NCBI GenBank assembly: GCA_002409745.1
Contig: DHOU01000002.1
Location: 48,416-112,415 of the forward strand
Source: Bacteroidales bacterium UBA5382
Lineage (GTDB): Bacteria; Bacteroidota; Bacteroidia; Bacteroidales; Dysgonomonadaceae
Direction: 5' to 3'
Length of the DNA stretch: 64,000 nt
In this document: piece after piece, positions 1-10,033 of the stretch
Layout: each line of letters begins with the position of its first letter
How positions within the stretch are numbered: the stretch's first letter is position 1
Program-made: the position numbers and the translations under genes
The notes under the pieces: generated by a model
Databases searched by the model: none
Told to the model about the DNA's origin: nothing
What the model saw: the letters and a program-made list of their open reading frames with translations, nothing else

Positions 1-37
1 TTTTTTCTTGCTTCTGTAAATTCATACTTTTATCCAT
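1..37 (-). CDS. 5' end of a further gene of the fructan locus (partial)
   Basis: Downstream of the GH32 stop, on the same strand, an ATG at 37-35 opens a frame reading MDKSMNLQKQEK before the window ends. The first dozen codons are open and lysine-rich, as at the cytoplasmic start of a permease or kinase. In characterised Bacteroides fructan loci a monosaccharide permease or fructokinase often follows here, but that is inference from family context. Too little is visible to name it. Confidence 0.35.
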   Translation of the reverse strand, partial: MDKSMNLQKQEK

Positions 38-118
38 ATTTCTACTAAAAATGACCGGCAATTTTCAATATCGAACATGACGGTAATTGCAAACAGTCTA
101 TTTCACCTGAGCTTTATG

Positions 119-1765
119 CTAGTTCCAAATCGACTTTACGGAAAAAACCTGTAAGTCTTTCACTTCAATATTATTTCCCCAGAAATGAAACCCTTCGGAG
201 TTATTACTGTCAGGTTTTCTCTCCATAGAATAAGAATATGCTCCCCCATCGATGAATACTTCAATCGAAGTACGGTCAATATATATATCGGCAGAAAGTT
301 CCATGCTTGTCATATCTTCAGGAGAATAGAACACGCCATTAATCGTATTAAAATTCATATCGTAACCCACCAAACGTTGGCCGAATAAATTAAAGCCGGC
401 ATCTGTAGCATGCGATAACTTAATGGCGGTTTTGATACGCAGGCAATCGATATCATAAAACTCTTTCAAGAGCTCATTTGCTTTATCGGAAGTAAGATTT
501 TGCCAACGATGAACAGGAGTAAAAAGCATTTCGGTTTCTTTTACAGGTACATTAAACAGCCGGGGGCCATCTTTTGTGGTGCGCAGTGTCAGTTCAGTAG
601 GCAACAGCATCATCCCGTTGAAAGGCATCTCCGGATGGGTGATACGTCCCCATCCCACCTGAATCCGTCTTCCATCCGGTATATTCGTGTAAGTCTGTGC
701 GGCATAGATAGCTCCTGAGGAATACTGATATTTACCTTTCTCGGGGGTGAACACTTTTCCGTCAAAAGAGCCAAGCATGTAGGTGCCCGAAGCTCCGTAC
801 ATTACCCATTTCGTGTTGTCCGGATTTCCATCCACAGGAAGTTCGAATAACTCAGGGCATTCCCAGAATCCGGTGACATGGCTTTGATATTTCCAGTCTT
901 TCAGGTCAGAAGAGGTATAGATAGAATGTCCATCTCGCTCATGAAGTACCATCGTCCAATGATTGCCCGGTGCGTACCAAAACACTTTGGGGTCGCGCGT
1001 ATCTTTACTGTTCCAGATATGTTTTGAATCAATCAGAGGATTCTTATCGTATTTTGTCCAGGAACGGCCCTTATCAAGACTGTATGCCATACATTGCACT
1101 TGCTTTGTCGGACTATCGGCTGTATAAAATGCGACCATCGCAGGAGTTTCTCCTTTATTGTATCCGGCAGTATTCTCGTAATCGATCACTGCAGAACCCG
1201 AAAACATCGTACCCAGCTCGTCTGGGAATAGAGCATCGGGGAACTCTTCCCAATGGACAAGATCTGGACTCACCGCATGTCCCCAGTGCATATTTTCCCA
1301 ATCGCGCTCATACGGATTATGTTGGTAAAACAAATGATATTCCCCTTCGTAGTATATAAGGCCATTCGGATCATTGATCCATCCGCGGCGTGTGGTGAAA
1401 TGGAATTGTGGGCGGTTCTTTTCGTTATACAAACTGTCTTGCCCCACAATCAGATCATCCTGAAATATTTGGTTCAATCCTTCGCTATCTCCATCATAAC
1501 CGATGGTTAGAATTTTCCCTTCCAGATTGGAAACATCTTTAAATACCCAGTAGTCTGCCTCACCCGGAGCAAGACGGATCACTACCGACAAGTCAGGTTG
1601 CCCCTCTACTTTGAAGGTCATCTTACTCCGGCTTTGCGCGTTCGAAACGGGGAAATTCAGGTACTTCTTACTGATCTTCATTTTTATTTCTCTCGCCGAG
1701 AGGGAAAACCCGACAAAGAGGAAAACACTCAATACCGCAATTTTTCGGATTAAAGAATAATTCAT
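119..1765 (-). CDS. Glycoside hydrolase family 32 (fructan beta-fructosidase / levanase / inulinase type)
   Basis: Secreted enzyme of 548 residues that hydrolyses beta-fructosyl linkages (inulin, levan or sucrose). Residues 1-24 form a signal peptide without a lipobox cysteine, so a soluble periplasmic or exported enzyme is likely. The five-bladed GH32 domain starts near 120. The catalytic residues are all present: nucleophile Asp132 in WINDPNG, transition-state stabiliser Asp258 in RDP, and acid/base Glu302 in ECPELF. The C-terminal ~120 residues match the usual GH32 beta-sandwich, with the SIEVFIDGG signature. About 90 residues before the catalytic domain are extra and may be a small beta module. 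It is the last complete gene of the SusCD operon (91 bp after susD). Exo versus endo action and levan versus inulin preference cannot be read from sequence. Confidence 0.95.
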   Translation of the reverse strand: MNYSLIRKIAVLSVFLFVGFSLSAREIKMKISKKYLNFPVSNAQSRSKMTFKVEGQPDLSVVIRLAPGEADYWVFKDVSNLEGKILTIGYDGDSEGLNQIFQDDLIVGQDSLYNEKNRPQFHFTTRRGWINDPNGLIYYEGEYHLFYQHNPYERDWENMHWGHAVSPDLVHWEEFPDALFPDELGTMFSGSAVIDYENTAGYNKGETPAMVAFYTADSPTKQVQCMAYSLDKGRSWTKYDKNPLIDSKHIWNSKDTRDPKVFWYAPGNHWTMVLHERDGHSIYTSSDLKDWKYQSHVTGFWECPELFELPVDGNPDNTKWVMYGASGTYMLGSFDGKVFTPEKGKYQYSSGAIYAAQTYTNIPDGRRIQVGWGRITHPEMPFNGMMLLPTELTLRTTKDGPRLFNVPVKETEMLFTPVHRWQNLTSDKANELLKEFYDIDCLRIKTAIKLSHATDAGFNLFGQRLVGYDMNFNTINGVFYSPEDMTSMELSADIYIDRTSIEVFIDGGAYSYSMERKPDSNNSEGFHFWGNNIEVKDLQVFSVKSIWN

Positions 1766-1855
1766 ACGACATTATTTAATTATTACTATTCAAAAATATT
1801 AGAGTATATCTTGCCCCTAAATAAAAACAGTGCAAGATATACTTTTTAGAGGACT

Positions 1856-3580
1856 TTACCAACCAGAGTTCTGTTGATACAATTTTTTACTGAAATCTAT
1901 TTGTGCTTTAGGGATAGGAAAATATTCGTCACGATTCTTCGTAAATTTTGCCTCGTTAAGATATGGGCGTCGATTTTTCTCTACAGAAAAGTAATTGTTT
2001 ATTGTTTCGGCGGCTATCCCCCAGCGCACCAAATCGAAAAAGCGCGAACCTTCAAGCGCCATTTCCAAACGGCGCTCCCATCGCAAAGATTTAGTTGCAA
2101 ACGTCTTATCCCATGCAGGGCAATTAACTCCCGGCTTATATTCTTCCACAACAAATTTGCCGGTTTTCTTCCCCTGTATATCGACCAGAAGTGTGGTGCT
2201 TTTTGCCGCACGTTGCCTGATACTGTTTATAATAGGTAATGCTTCGGCTTCGCGATCCTGTTCGATCAGCGCTTCAGCGCGCCACAGCAACATATCATCA
2301 TACCTGATAATATCTCTGTTCTTAGAACTGGACATAAACGGCAGTAGTTTTTTAAAGCAAGGGCAATCAGGTAGAACGACCTCTTTCAGCGACATAAACG
2401 CGCCGTAGGTTTCAGGTTGTCTTGTCCACGACTCTTCGAATATAAAGTCCGGTTTATATTTATACGGCATACCCGGTATGGCTACAGAGTGCAATAAACG
2501 AGGATCTATATTGTTATTTTGCAAATTTTCCGGCGTACTTATGCTGGTCGTATTGAAACTATCAAACAAAGGTAATCCGTTATTATCCGTTTTGAAAGAA
2601 TTGACTAGATTTTGAGAAGGAGCATGGAATCCGCAACATCCATATTCGGAATTCATCGGATAGTTCAGCATCGCCCCAAAATCAAGGCGTCCAAACATTG
2701 TACCGTCATTTACCGAGTACTGAATAGCAAAAATAGATTCTTTACCGTTTTGAGTTTCCCACAGAAAATTATCGGCAAAGTCATCCGCCAAGCCATATCT
2801 GCCCGATGCTATAATTTCATCGGTAATAGAAACAACTTCTTTCAATTTTTTCTGATCGATAGAAATCACATTGTTTTTTTCATCCTGCTCGTAAGCAGCA
2901 TACAACAGAGCTTTTGCCAGATAAGCTTTTGCCATCCATTTATTTATCCGCCCCAGTTCACCTGTGGGATCGGTGAGGTTATCAGCCGCATATCTGAATT
3001 CCTGAATAATATATTCCCAGCCTTGTTTATCAGTCAACGCTCTATTTGAAATATTTTTATATTCTTCTACGGGGATCGTTTCATCTACATAAGGTATATA
3101 CTTGAATAAAATCTTAAGATCGAAATAAAAGTGAGCTCTCAGAAAACGAACTTCGGCAATACGCAAATCACGTGTCGGCATTTCGCTGCTCGATATAGCA
3201 TTTAACTTTTCCAGCGCCGTATTTGCGCGAGAAATAGCTTTATATCCTTGATACCATCTTCTATCGAGCATTCCAACATTATCTCTCAAATAAACAAAGG
3301 TTTCGAACAGATGAAAATCGCCCATATCTCCTGTTCCGGCCCCTCCTTTATAGGCATCCCCCGCACGCAAATCACCATAGGGCCATGGACTCAGCGGTTG
3401 TTGGAAATGCTCATTGCCTAAAGCCGAATAAGTTGTTATAACCAGTTTTTCTATATTTTCAGGTGTCTCCAATTGCTCTTCGAATACAGAGCCCTTAGGT
3501 GTTTCGTTCAAGAAATCGTCGCATGATGTGAAGCTGATCATCAGCAATGCGGATAGGATAATTAATATATTATATTTCAT
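1856..3580 (-). CDS. SusD/RagB-family outer-membrane glycan-binding lipoprotein
   Basis: Surface lipoprotein of 574 residues that captures oligosaccharide and forms the lid of the SusC channel encoded 8 bp upstream. The signal peptide ends in a lipobox (TSCDD) and is followed by the N-terminal SusD region (FLNETPKGSVFEEQ) and the TPR-rich core (about 80-330). The C-terminal SusD domain carries the family signature WERRLEMALEGSRFFDLVRWG near residue 520, followed by YFPIPKAQID. With the adjacent hybrid sensor and GH32 enzyme the expected ligand is a fructan or fructo-oligosaccharide; that is inferred from context, because SusD proteins are too divergent to predict ligand. Confidence 0.94.
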   Translation of the reverse strand: MKYNILIILSALLMISFTSCDDFLNETPKGSVFEEQLETPENIEKLVITTYSALGNEHFQQPLSPWPYGDLRAGDAYKGGAGTGDMGDFHLFETFVYLRDNVGMLDRRWYQGYKAISRANTALEKLNAISSSEMPTRDLRIAEVRFLRAHFYFDLKILFKYIPYVDETIPVEEYKNISNRALTDKQGWEYIIQEFRYAADNLTDPTGELGRINKWMAKAYLAKALLYAAYEQDEKNNVISIDQKKLKEVVSITDEIIASGRYGLADDFADNFLWETQNGKESIFAIQYSVNDGTMFGRLDFGAMLNYPMNSEYGCCGFHAPSQNLVNSFKTDNNGLPLFDSFNTTSISTPENLQNNNIDPRLLHSVAIPGMPYKYKPDFIFEESWTRQPETYGAFMSLKEVVLPDCPCFKKLLPFMSSSKNRDIIRYDDMLLWRAEALIEQDREAEALPIINSIRQRAAKSTTLLVDIQGKKTGKFVVEEYKPGVNCPAWDKTFATKSLRWERRLEMALEGSRFFDLVRWGIAAETINNYFSVEKNRRPYLNEAKFTKNRDEYFPIPKAQIDFSKKLYQQNSGW

Positions 3581-3587
3581 ACGTCTT

Positions 3588-6500
3588 TTAAAATGTTAAG
3601 TTAGTACCGAAAGTTAAAGAAAAAGGAATAGGATAAGTCAGGTTAGGCACCTCAGGGTCAATCCCAGTAAAGTTTTTACTTTTTAGAGTGGCTATGTTTT
3701 GGCCTATAAAATAAAAGCGTACGTTCTTCAGGAATTTGGCATTTTCCATTGGGGGAAGTGTGTATCCTAGCTCGAGATTGGCTAACTTCAGATAAGATGC
3801 ATTTTCAACAAAATAAGAAGAAAAGCGCTGTTCGTTATTGAGATCGTTCAGAGACAAAGCCGGTATGGTAGAATCAGGATTCTGAGGTGTCCAAGCATCC
3901 AGTGTCCTGTCGCCATAATTATGTCCACTAAAGAAACCGATAAAATCGGAATAGCGTTTTACGCCATTATCTACTTTCAATCCGTAAACACCATTCCAGA
4001 ACATACTGAAATCTAAATTTCTCCATTTTGCAGAAATATTTATTCCATACAATAATTCAGGGTCTTTATCCCCCAGCCATATCCGGTCGTCATCGTCAAT
4101 CTTGTCGTCATTATTTGTGTTGGCATAGCGGATACGTCCGAGCCCCTTTCCTGTCTGTGCGACATGGGAATCCACTTCGGCTTGTGTACGAAAGAGCCCA
4201 TCTGCAAGGTAACCATACATGGAACTTAAGGGACGGCCGAGTATTGTCTGATCGTTCCCGTTTCCGGCATACGAACCGATTACATCCTCTGGTAATTTTG
4301 TTATCTTGTTACTATAATGTGAAGCATTAGCAGCAACAGAGTATTCTACCTCGCCGACTTTTCCATAGTAGGTAGCCACAGCTTCAAAACCCGTATTCTT
4401 CATAGAAGCTCCATTTACCCAACGGTCTCCGCCCTCTCCGATAGTTCCTATGAAAGGAGGGTTGACTAAGATATCTTTCGTAAGTTTATGAAAATAATCA
4501 AATGAGAATGTAATCTTTTGATCGAAAAATCCCATATCAACACCCATATTATTTTGTGTTGTGCCTTCCCATTTCAGATTAGGATTAGCCATTTGCGTAC
4601 GCCTGAAACCCGAGGGCAAAGAGCCGCTTCCATTGCCATATATATCATAGGCTGTACCGTAATCGGGTTCATCGACAGGACGAGAGCCGTAAAGTGCTTG
4701 ATAAATACCATAAGAAGCATAATCTCCAATTTCTTGATTCCCTGTTCTGCCCCACCCGTAACGAAATTTCAGATCAGAGACAACCGAGAGTACTTCTGTG
4801 AAAAATTGTTCTTGACTGACTCTCCACCCCAAAGAAAATGCCGGAAATGTACCCCATCGGTTGTTTTTGCCAAAACGCGAAGATCCATCGTAACGCAAAG
4901 TAGTAGATAACAAATAGCGATTATCGTAGTTATAATTCAGTTTACCAAAAAATGATGCCAAAGCATAGCTCGTTGCCCATCCCCCTACACGCATATCTCC
5001 TGTACCCACATTTAGGTACATATATTCCGGAGTCTCAATAGCGAAATCGTTTCTACCTGCCGAAAACTCTTCATAACTGTATTTTATCAACTCCTGACCG
5101 GCAAGTAAATCGAAATTCTGTTTTCCTATGTCAAATTTGTAATTAACTGTATTACTCCAAATCCAGTTACCCCCATAATTAGCATTGTTATCTACCCTGT
5201 TCGTGTTTTCTGACATAAAGCCCGAGACGTATTTCAACTGTGTATTGCGTTTCCAGAAACCGGTATAGTCTATACCGAACTTTGATTGCAAATGAAGGTT
5301 TTTGACAGGTTCAATATCAATATATACATCTCCGAACAAGCGCAAGAAGTCTTCATGATTTTGTTTATTATCTTGGATAATCCTTACCGGATTATGGCGG
5401 TCACCCATTCCGCTTACGGGGCCTCCCCAACCTGATCCGTCAATAGTATGAACGGGGACGATAGGCCATACCTCATGTGTCAAATTTAGTATCCACCCCG
5501 GATCGACAACAGATTTTCTGATTTTTGACAAAGACAAGTTCTCTCCTATTTTTATCATTTTGCCCACCAGATAATAGTCTGAATTGATACGGGTGGAAAT
5601 CCGGCTAAAGTCGGTTCCTTTCACTATACCATCATTTCCATAATAGTCAAGAGAGAATAAAGCATGACCTCTTTCGGTTCCTGACGTCAAGGTCATATTA
5701 TAGTTCTGGATAATGCCAGTTCTTCCCACCTCTTTTTGCCAGTCGGTATCGGCAGGACGCATTGTTTTTTTACTATCCAGATATTCTGGGAAAATAACGT
5801 CGTCCAATATATCAGCTTCATTCTCTCTATGCCACTTAAAATTATAAACACCAAAATTAGGGTCTACACCGTCATTAAGTGCCGCGCGCCATTGCACAGC
5901 CGCCCGTTCTTTTGCATTCAGCAGATTAAGCGATCTTGCATAATTCTGAGCAGTAAGGGAAGCCCGGAAATCGACTTTCGTTTCACCTGCTTTACCTTTT
6001 TTGGTTGTAATAATAATAACCCCATTTGCTGCACGTGACCCGTAAATACTTGCCGACGAAGCATCTTTAAGCACTTGGATCGACTCAATATCATTAGAGT
6101 TCAACTCATTCATTGATCGTTTACTCGGCACGCCATCTATTATATATAGCGGATCGTTATTTCCTAAAGTACCTATTCCGCGTATCCTTATTGTTGAGCC
6201 GCCATCTGGTGCACCACTCGTGCTGATCTGCATCCCTGCGACACGACCTTTCAGGGCCTGCATGACATTTCCAGAACTCGTATCCTCGACATCACTCATT
6301 TTAACAACACCTACAGCTCCGGTAAGATCGACTTTACGCTGTGTCGTATATCCGACAGTTATCACTTCGTTAAGCAGTTGATTATCTTCGAATAATTCGA
6401 TATTAAACTGCAGTTTCCCTTCAACCGGTACTTCTACTGTCTTAAACCCGATATACGAAACGATCAACACATCGGTTTCACTTGCGTCCAAGCTGAAGTT

Positions 6501-6710
6501 TCCGTCGAGATCCGTTATTGTCCCTACAGTTTTTCCTTTCACCTGAATATTTGCTCCAATAATCGGATGCTTATCAGCCTCGGAAATGACTGTTCCTCTA
6601 GTAGTTTGGCTTTGACCTTGAGACAGAAAAGGTAAAGCTAGTACGCACGCTAAGATAAATAGTTTTTTTAGCATAATCTTCATTGCTGGTTTAAAAATAA
6701 AATTCTTCAT
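3588..6710 (-). CDS. SusC/RagA-family TonB-dependent outer-membrane transporter (fructan locus)
   Basis: A 1040-residue TonB-dependent importer that works with the SusD protein. After the signal peptide (about 13-33) comes a CarboxypepD_reg-like domain (about 38-115), a TonB-box region ending in NEVITVGYTTQRK, the plug (about 120-235, including LKDASSASIYGSRAANGVIIITTKKG) and a 22-strand barrel ending in LTFGTNLTF. Length is typical. It has no STN domain, in contrast to the SusC at 17.5 kb, so regulation should come from the hybrid sensor rather than from sigma/anti-sigma signalling. The annotated first Met is followed by Mets at residues 10 and 13; the start at 13 (MLKKLFILACVLA) gives a cleaner signal peptide. 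Confidence 0.95.
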   Translation of the reverse strand: MKNFIFKPAMKIMLKKLFILACVLALPFLSQGQSQTTRGTVISEADKHPIIGANIQVKGKTVGTITDLDGNFSLDASETDVLIVSYIGFKTVEVPVEGKLQFNIELFEDNQLLNEVITVGYTTQRKVDLTGAVGVVKMSDVEDTSSGNVMQALKGRVAGMQISTSGAPDGGSTIRIRGIGTLGNNDPLYIIDGVPSKRSMNELNSNDIESIQVLKDASSASIYGSRAANGVIIITTKKGKAGETKVDFRASLTAQNYARSLNLLNAKERAAVQWRAALNDGVDPNFGVYNFKWHRENEADILDDVIFPEYLDSKKTMRPADTDWQKEVGRTGIIQNYNMTLTSGTERGHALFSLDYYGNDGIVKGTDFSRISTRINSDYYLVGKMIKIGENLSLSKIRKSVVDPGWILNLTHEVWPIVPVHTIDGSGWGGPVSGMGDRHNPVRIIQDNKQNHEDFLRLFGDVYIDIEPVKNLHLQSKFGIDYTGFWKRNTQLKYVSGFMSENTNRVDNNANYGGNWIWSNTVNYKFDIGKQNFDLLAGQELIKYSYEEFSAGRNDFAIETPEYMYLNVGTGDMRVGGWATSYALASFFGKLNYNYDNRYLLSTTLRYDGSSRFGKNNRWGTFPAFSLGWRVSQEQFFTEVLSVVSDLKFRYGWGRTGNQEIGDYASYGIYQALYGSRPVDEPDYGTAYDIYGNGSGSLPSGFRRTQMANPNLKWEGTTQNNMGVDMGFFDQKITFSFDYFHKLTKDILVNPPFIGTIGEGGDRWVNGASMKNTGFEAVATYYGKVGEVEYSVAANASHYSNKITKLPEDVIGSYAGNGNDQTILGRPLSSMYGYLADGLFRTQAEVDSHVAQTGKGLGRIRYANTNNDDKIDDDDRIWLGDKDPELLYGINISAKWRNLDFSMFWNGVYGLKVDNGVKRYSDFIGFFSGHNYGDRTLDAWTPQNPDSTIPALSLNDLNNEQRFSSYFVENASYLKLANLELGYTLPPMENAKFLKNVRFYFIGQNIATLKSKNFTGIDPEVPNLTYPIPFSLTFGTNLTF

Positions 6711-6819
6711 TGTAATTCATAATTAACAGTCTTCTTCATAGATTTTTCTACATATTCGAATGCAATGATATGGAAAGGAATAAGAATAAACAATAAAAAA
6801 CGTTACGAAAGCTATCAAA

Positions 6820-6858
6820 TTTGTAATCTCGAGCATGATTAACACACTTGATTACAAA
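6820..6858. promoter_or_regulatory. 39-bp dyad upstream of the fructan susC, candidate operator
   Basis: Perfect 9-bp inverted arms TTTGTAATC (6820-6828) and GATTACAAA (6850-6858) are separated by 21 bp. Extended to 12 bp, the arms still match at 10 positions. The dyad lies about 110-150 bp upstream of the susC start, in the 220-bp gap after the sensor gene. The long AT-rich spacer and lack of a T-tract argue against a terminator. A site for the AraC-type output domain of the hybrid sensor is a reasonable guess only. I did not find a clean TAnnTTTG element between the dyad and susC. Confidence 0.35.
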
Positions 6859-6930
6859 AATGATACGAGAATGAAACAAAAATGAAATATTTTTCCGGAG
6901 AGGGATATCCGGTATGTGACTATGGATAGA

Positions 6931-9669
6931 TTAATTCTTATCGAGATATTCGGTCGGGGTCATATTAAATGCATCTCTAAAACATTTTGTGAAATACGCC
7001 GGTGAGGAAAACCCGGTTTGAAAGGCTACTTCGCTAATGGAAAAGCGACGTTTTTGTAATAATTCCACCGCTTTGGTCAGCCTGTAATTGCGCAGATAAT
7101 CGACAGGTGTAAATCCGGTGATTTCTTTTATCTTTCGATATAATTGCACCCTTGACACATTCATTTCCCTACTGAGTTTCTCTACCGACATATCGTCTTT
7201 CGCGTATGAAGATTCCAACAACGATACAAATTTCGATATAAAGATCTTATCGCTATCGTCCATCTGTTCTTCCCCGGCGATCATAGGAATACCTCCTGCT
7301 TGCATAATCCGCATGAACCTTTTTTGTAGCCGCTGGCGTTCTTCTAATAAGCGGATGATTTTTATCTTTACATAATCGGTGTTGAACGGTTTCTGTATAT
7401 AATCGTCGGCCCCTTCGGCAATACCGTACATGCGGTGATCAATATCACCTAAGGCGGTTAATAAAATAACGGGAATATCGGACAATTCAGGCGACGTTTT
7501 AATCTTTTTACATAACTCGAAACCATTCATCGACGGCATAAGTATGTCGCTTATCACAAGAGTTACATGGTTGCCCGGCTCATTCAGCACCCGGATTGCC
7601 TCCAGTCCGTTTCCGGCGGTAAGGATATGGAAGTTTTCGGACAATTCTTCCGAGAGATACTCCCTGATTTCGACATCGTCTTCTACGATCAACACCGTAT
7701 AAGGATATTTTTTATCTATCAGTTCTTTTGTTATCTCAGTATCGATAAGCATTTTTCCCGATGCAAGAGGGTTATTCTCCGCCTCGAATATGCTGAATTC
7801 CGGCAAATGATCTTTTCCCGTAGGGATATCGACGATAAAAGCGGTTCTTTGTGAGGGAACGCTTTCAACCCGTATTGTTGCTCCGTGCATCTTCACAAAC
7901 TCTTGTGTCAAATGAAGGCCGATACCGTTACCGGTATTCTCTTCAGAACCATCGGTGTAAAAGCGGTCGAATATATAAGGAAGTTTTTCTTGTTTTATCC
8001 CGCATCCGTTATCCTCCACCACAATCGACACTTTCTCCTCTGTAGAATGGATGGCTAACGCGATCTCCCCGTTTTCCGGCGTGAATTTGAACGCATTCGA
8101 TAATAAGTTCGCCAATATCTTCTCCATTTTATCAGAATCGAACCATAATAATGCAGACGGTTTATCGGACGTAAAAACATACCGGATTTGTTTCGATTCG
8201 GCTAACTCGTCAAAGAGAGACTTTACCGATTCGGCAAAAGAAACGATATCTTTCTGGCCGACAGTTAACTGCGACTCGTTGTTTTCGATACCCTGAAAAT
8301 CCAAAAGTTGATTGATGATCCGTGTCAATCGGTCGACATTCTTCTTCATCCGTATCATATCCGTAAGCGGCGGTGGCGTCTGCGCGTTCTTCAACCATTT
8401 ATCCAGAGGACTTGCAATGAGAGTTAAAGGAGTTCTTATCTCGTGAGAGACATTCATAAATAAACGGATCTTCTGCTCGTTTACTTCCTTTATTTTTTCA
8501 TTTAAGACCAATAATTGCTGCTTTTGTTCTTCGATCTCTTTATTTTTCGAGCGGAGTTCGATATTGCGTTTATTGATTTTTCGATTGATATAATACACAT
8601 AGATTGAAAATAGCAAGAGCACTAACATAAGAGATACAATGACGATAAGCGAATGGCGTAAAATACTGAATTTATTCAGAATAGCATCCAGATTTTTCCG
8701 CTGCTGCTCTATCCGGTTCTGATAACTGACCAATTGGTCGGACTGTAATAATAAGGTTTGTGCTGTAGATTTATCGATTTTCGCTGTATTCAGAATGTAT
8801 TTTTTTTCGACCGGTTGCCCTTTCAATATCTTCATCGCCACCTTAATAATCTGATCGCCTCCGGTGGGATAAAGAAACGAACCATCCAGCCGCCCGTCTA
8901 CTACCGCTTCCAATCCGGCATCTTTACCGAAAGAACCGTCTGCGCCCAATATCTTCAGTCGTTCCAACTGCGTCGAGTCGAGCTCAGCAATAGCCTCCCT
9001 TGCGCCGATCGCCATCACATCGTTGTGGGCGTAAATGAGGCCGATATCCGAATAGTGTTTCAGTTTTTTAGTCTCTTGTTTAGCAATCTCTCGCCGCCAT
9101 TTCCCATTTATAGGGATAATGGATATTTTTTTTGATTTGTCCAGCCCGTCTATAAATCCCTGATGGCGTTCTATGGCCGGGGAAGTCGTAGTAGTCCCCC
9201 ATACTTCAAGAATAGTAGCAGGGTCAGGCAATAAGCCACTTGCATGTTCTCCGGCCATTTTTCCTATTTGGTAACTGTCGCCGCCGACGTAGCTTGTGTA
9301 CTCATCGGAATTTATCTTACGGTCTGCGATAATCGTCGGGATTCCTTTTCGATAGGCTTCCACGGCAATAGGCGTAACACTGTTCGGTTCATTGGGAGAA
9401 ATAATCAGAACGTCTACTTTTTTATTAATCAGTTCTCTTATTTGCTGTATTTGTTTTTGATTATCTTCTTCCGCATCTTTCACGATAATCTCGATATTGT
9501 CATAATTGGACACTTCGATATTCATTTCGATTTTCATGGCTTGCCTCCACACATCATCCAACATACATTGGGAAAATCCTATGGTATAGGTTTTCTTATT
9601 ACTGTCTTCGCAACAAGCAAGAAACAGTATTAAAAAAAAGAGGCAAATAGCTTTAATTTTCTTATTCAT
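6931..9669 (-). CDS. Hybrid two-component system sensor/regulator with sugar-binding periplasmic domain (BT1754-like)
   Basis: A one-protein signalling system of 912 residues. In order: signal/lipobox-like start (LFLACCED); periplasmic binding protein type 1 domain (about 28-305) resembling ribose/fructose-binding proteins; transmembrane helix 339-361; coiled coil to about 400; HisKA with phospho-acceptor His409 (NVSHEIRTPL); HATPase (about 505-615, with NLLSNAFKF, DNGCGI and GNGIGL); receiver with Asp708 (ISDILMP) and Lys760; and an AraC-type HTH_18 (about 820-910). Most HTCS use a beta-propeller sensor. The PBP type 1 form is that of B. thetaiotaomicron BT1754, which binds fructose directly and activates fructan loci. 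Together with GH32 next door, this strongly suggests a monomeric fructose signal. Confidence 0.94.
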   Translation of the reverse strand: MNKKIKAICLFFLILFLACCEDSNKKTYTIGFSQCMLDDVWRQAMKIEMNIEVSNYDNIEIIVKDAEEDNQKQIQQIRELINKKVDVLIISPNEPNSVTPIAVEAYRKGIPTIIADRKINSDEYTSYVGGDSYQIGKMAGEHASGLLPDPATILEVWGTTTTSPAIERHQGFIDGLDKSKKISIIPINGKWRREIAKQETKKLKHYSDIGLIYAHNDVMAIGAREAIAELDSTQLERLKILGADGSFGKDAGLEAVVDGRLDGSFLYPTGGDQIIKVAMKILKGQPVEKKYILNTAKIDKSTAQTLLLQSDQLVSYQNRIEQQRKNLDAILNKFSILRHSLIVIVSLMLVLLLFSIYVYYINRKINKRNIELRSKNKEIEEQKQQLLVLNEKIKEVNEQKIRLFMNVSHEIRTPLTLIASPLDKWLKNAQTPPPLTDMIRMKKNVDRLTRIINQLLDFQGIENNESQLTVGQKDIVSFAESVKSLFDELAESKQIRYVFTSDKPSALLWFDSDKMEKILANLLSNAFKFTPENGEIALAIHSTEEKVSIVVEDNGCGIKQEKLPYIFDRFYTDGSEENTGNGIGLHLTQEFVKMHGATIRVESVPSQRTAFIVDIPTGKDHLPEFSIFEAENNPLASGKMLIDTEITKELIDKKYPYTVLIVEDDVEIREYLSEELSENFHILTAGNGLEAIRVLNEPGNHVTLVISDILMPSMNGFELCKKIKTSPELSDIPVILLTALGDIDHRMYGIAEGADDYIQKPFNTDYVKIKIIRLLEERQRLQKRFMRIMQAGGIPMIAGEEQMDDSDKIFISKFVSLLESSYAKDDMSVEKLSREMNVSRVQLYRKIKEITGFTPVDYLRNYRLTKAVELLQKRRFSISEVAFQTGFSSPAYFTKCFRDAFNMTPTEYLDKN

Positions 9670-9718
9670 ACAAAGACTTATGGAATATGCAAAATAAAAA
9701 TGATATGTATATTTCTGT

Positions 9719-9726
9719 CAAAGGTA
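9719..9726 (-). promoter_or_regulatory. -7 element (TACCTTTG) of the hybrid sensor gene
   Basis: The minus strand reads TACCTTTG, an exact match to the Bacteroidota TAnnTTTG -7 box. It lies about 50 bp upstream of the sensor start at 9669, leaving a short 5' leader. An individual promoter for the sensor is expected, because HTCS genes are normally expressed constitutively at low level. Confidence 0.55.
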
Positions 9727-9778
9727 TAAAATAATTTTCATACGCGCATACATATATGTAGTTATAAATATTGATTTA

Positions 9779-10033
9779 ATGTCCGATTTTTGTTCTCAAA
9801 TGATAGAGCAAAAAACAAATGACATATTACTATCGGCTATCGCACTTCGGATAAAGCAATTTCGCGAAGAAAGATCTATTACCCAAGAAGTCTTTACTTT
9901 TGATACGAATATTAATATAGGGAGAATTGAGTCAGGCAAATCAAATATAACAATTAGTACTTTATATAAAATTTGCAAGTATATGGATATCTCTTTGGCA
10001 GACTTTTTTAATGGATTTTCACTTGAACTGTAG
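9779..10033 (+). CDS. Small XRE-family helix-turn-helix protein
   Basis: An 84-residue protein made of one Cro/C1-type HTH domain (about 22-80): LRIKQFREERSITQEVF, then FDTNINIGRIESGKSNITISTLYKICKYM and a terminal DISLADFF. The fold signature is clear, although the recognition helix is unusual (DTNINIGRIE instead of the usual DRTYISRIE). It is divergent from the fructan sensor, separated by 109 bp. Met9 (9803) is an equally possible start. Such single-domain XRE proteins are common in Bacteroidota, and a role for this one cannot be assigned. It has no partner toxin next to it. Confidence 0.72.
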   Translation: MSDFCSQMIEQKTNDILLSAIALRIKQFREERSITQEVFTFDTNINIGRIESGKSNITISTLYKICKYMDISLADFFNGFSLEL

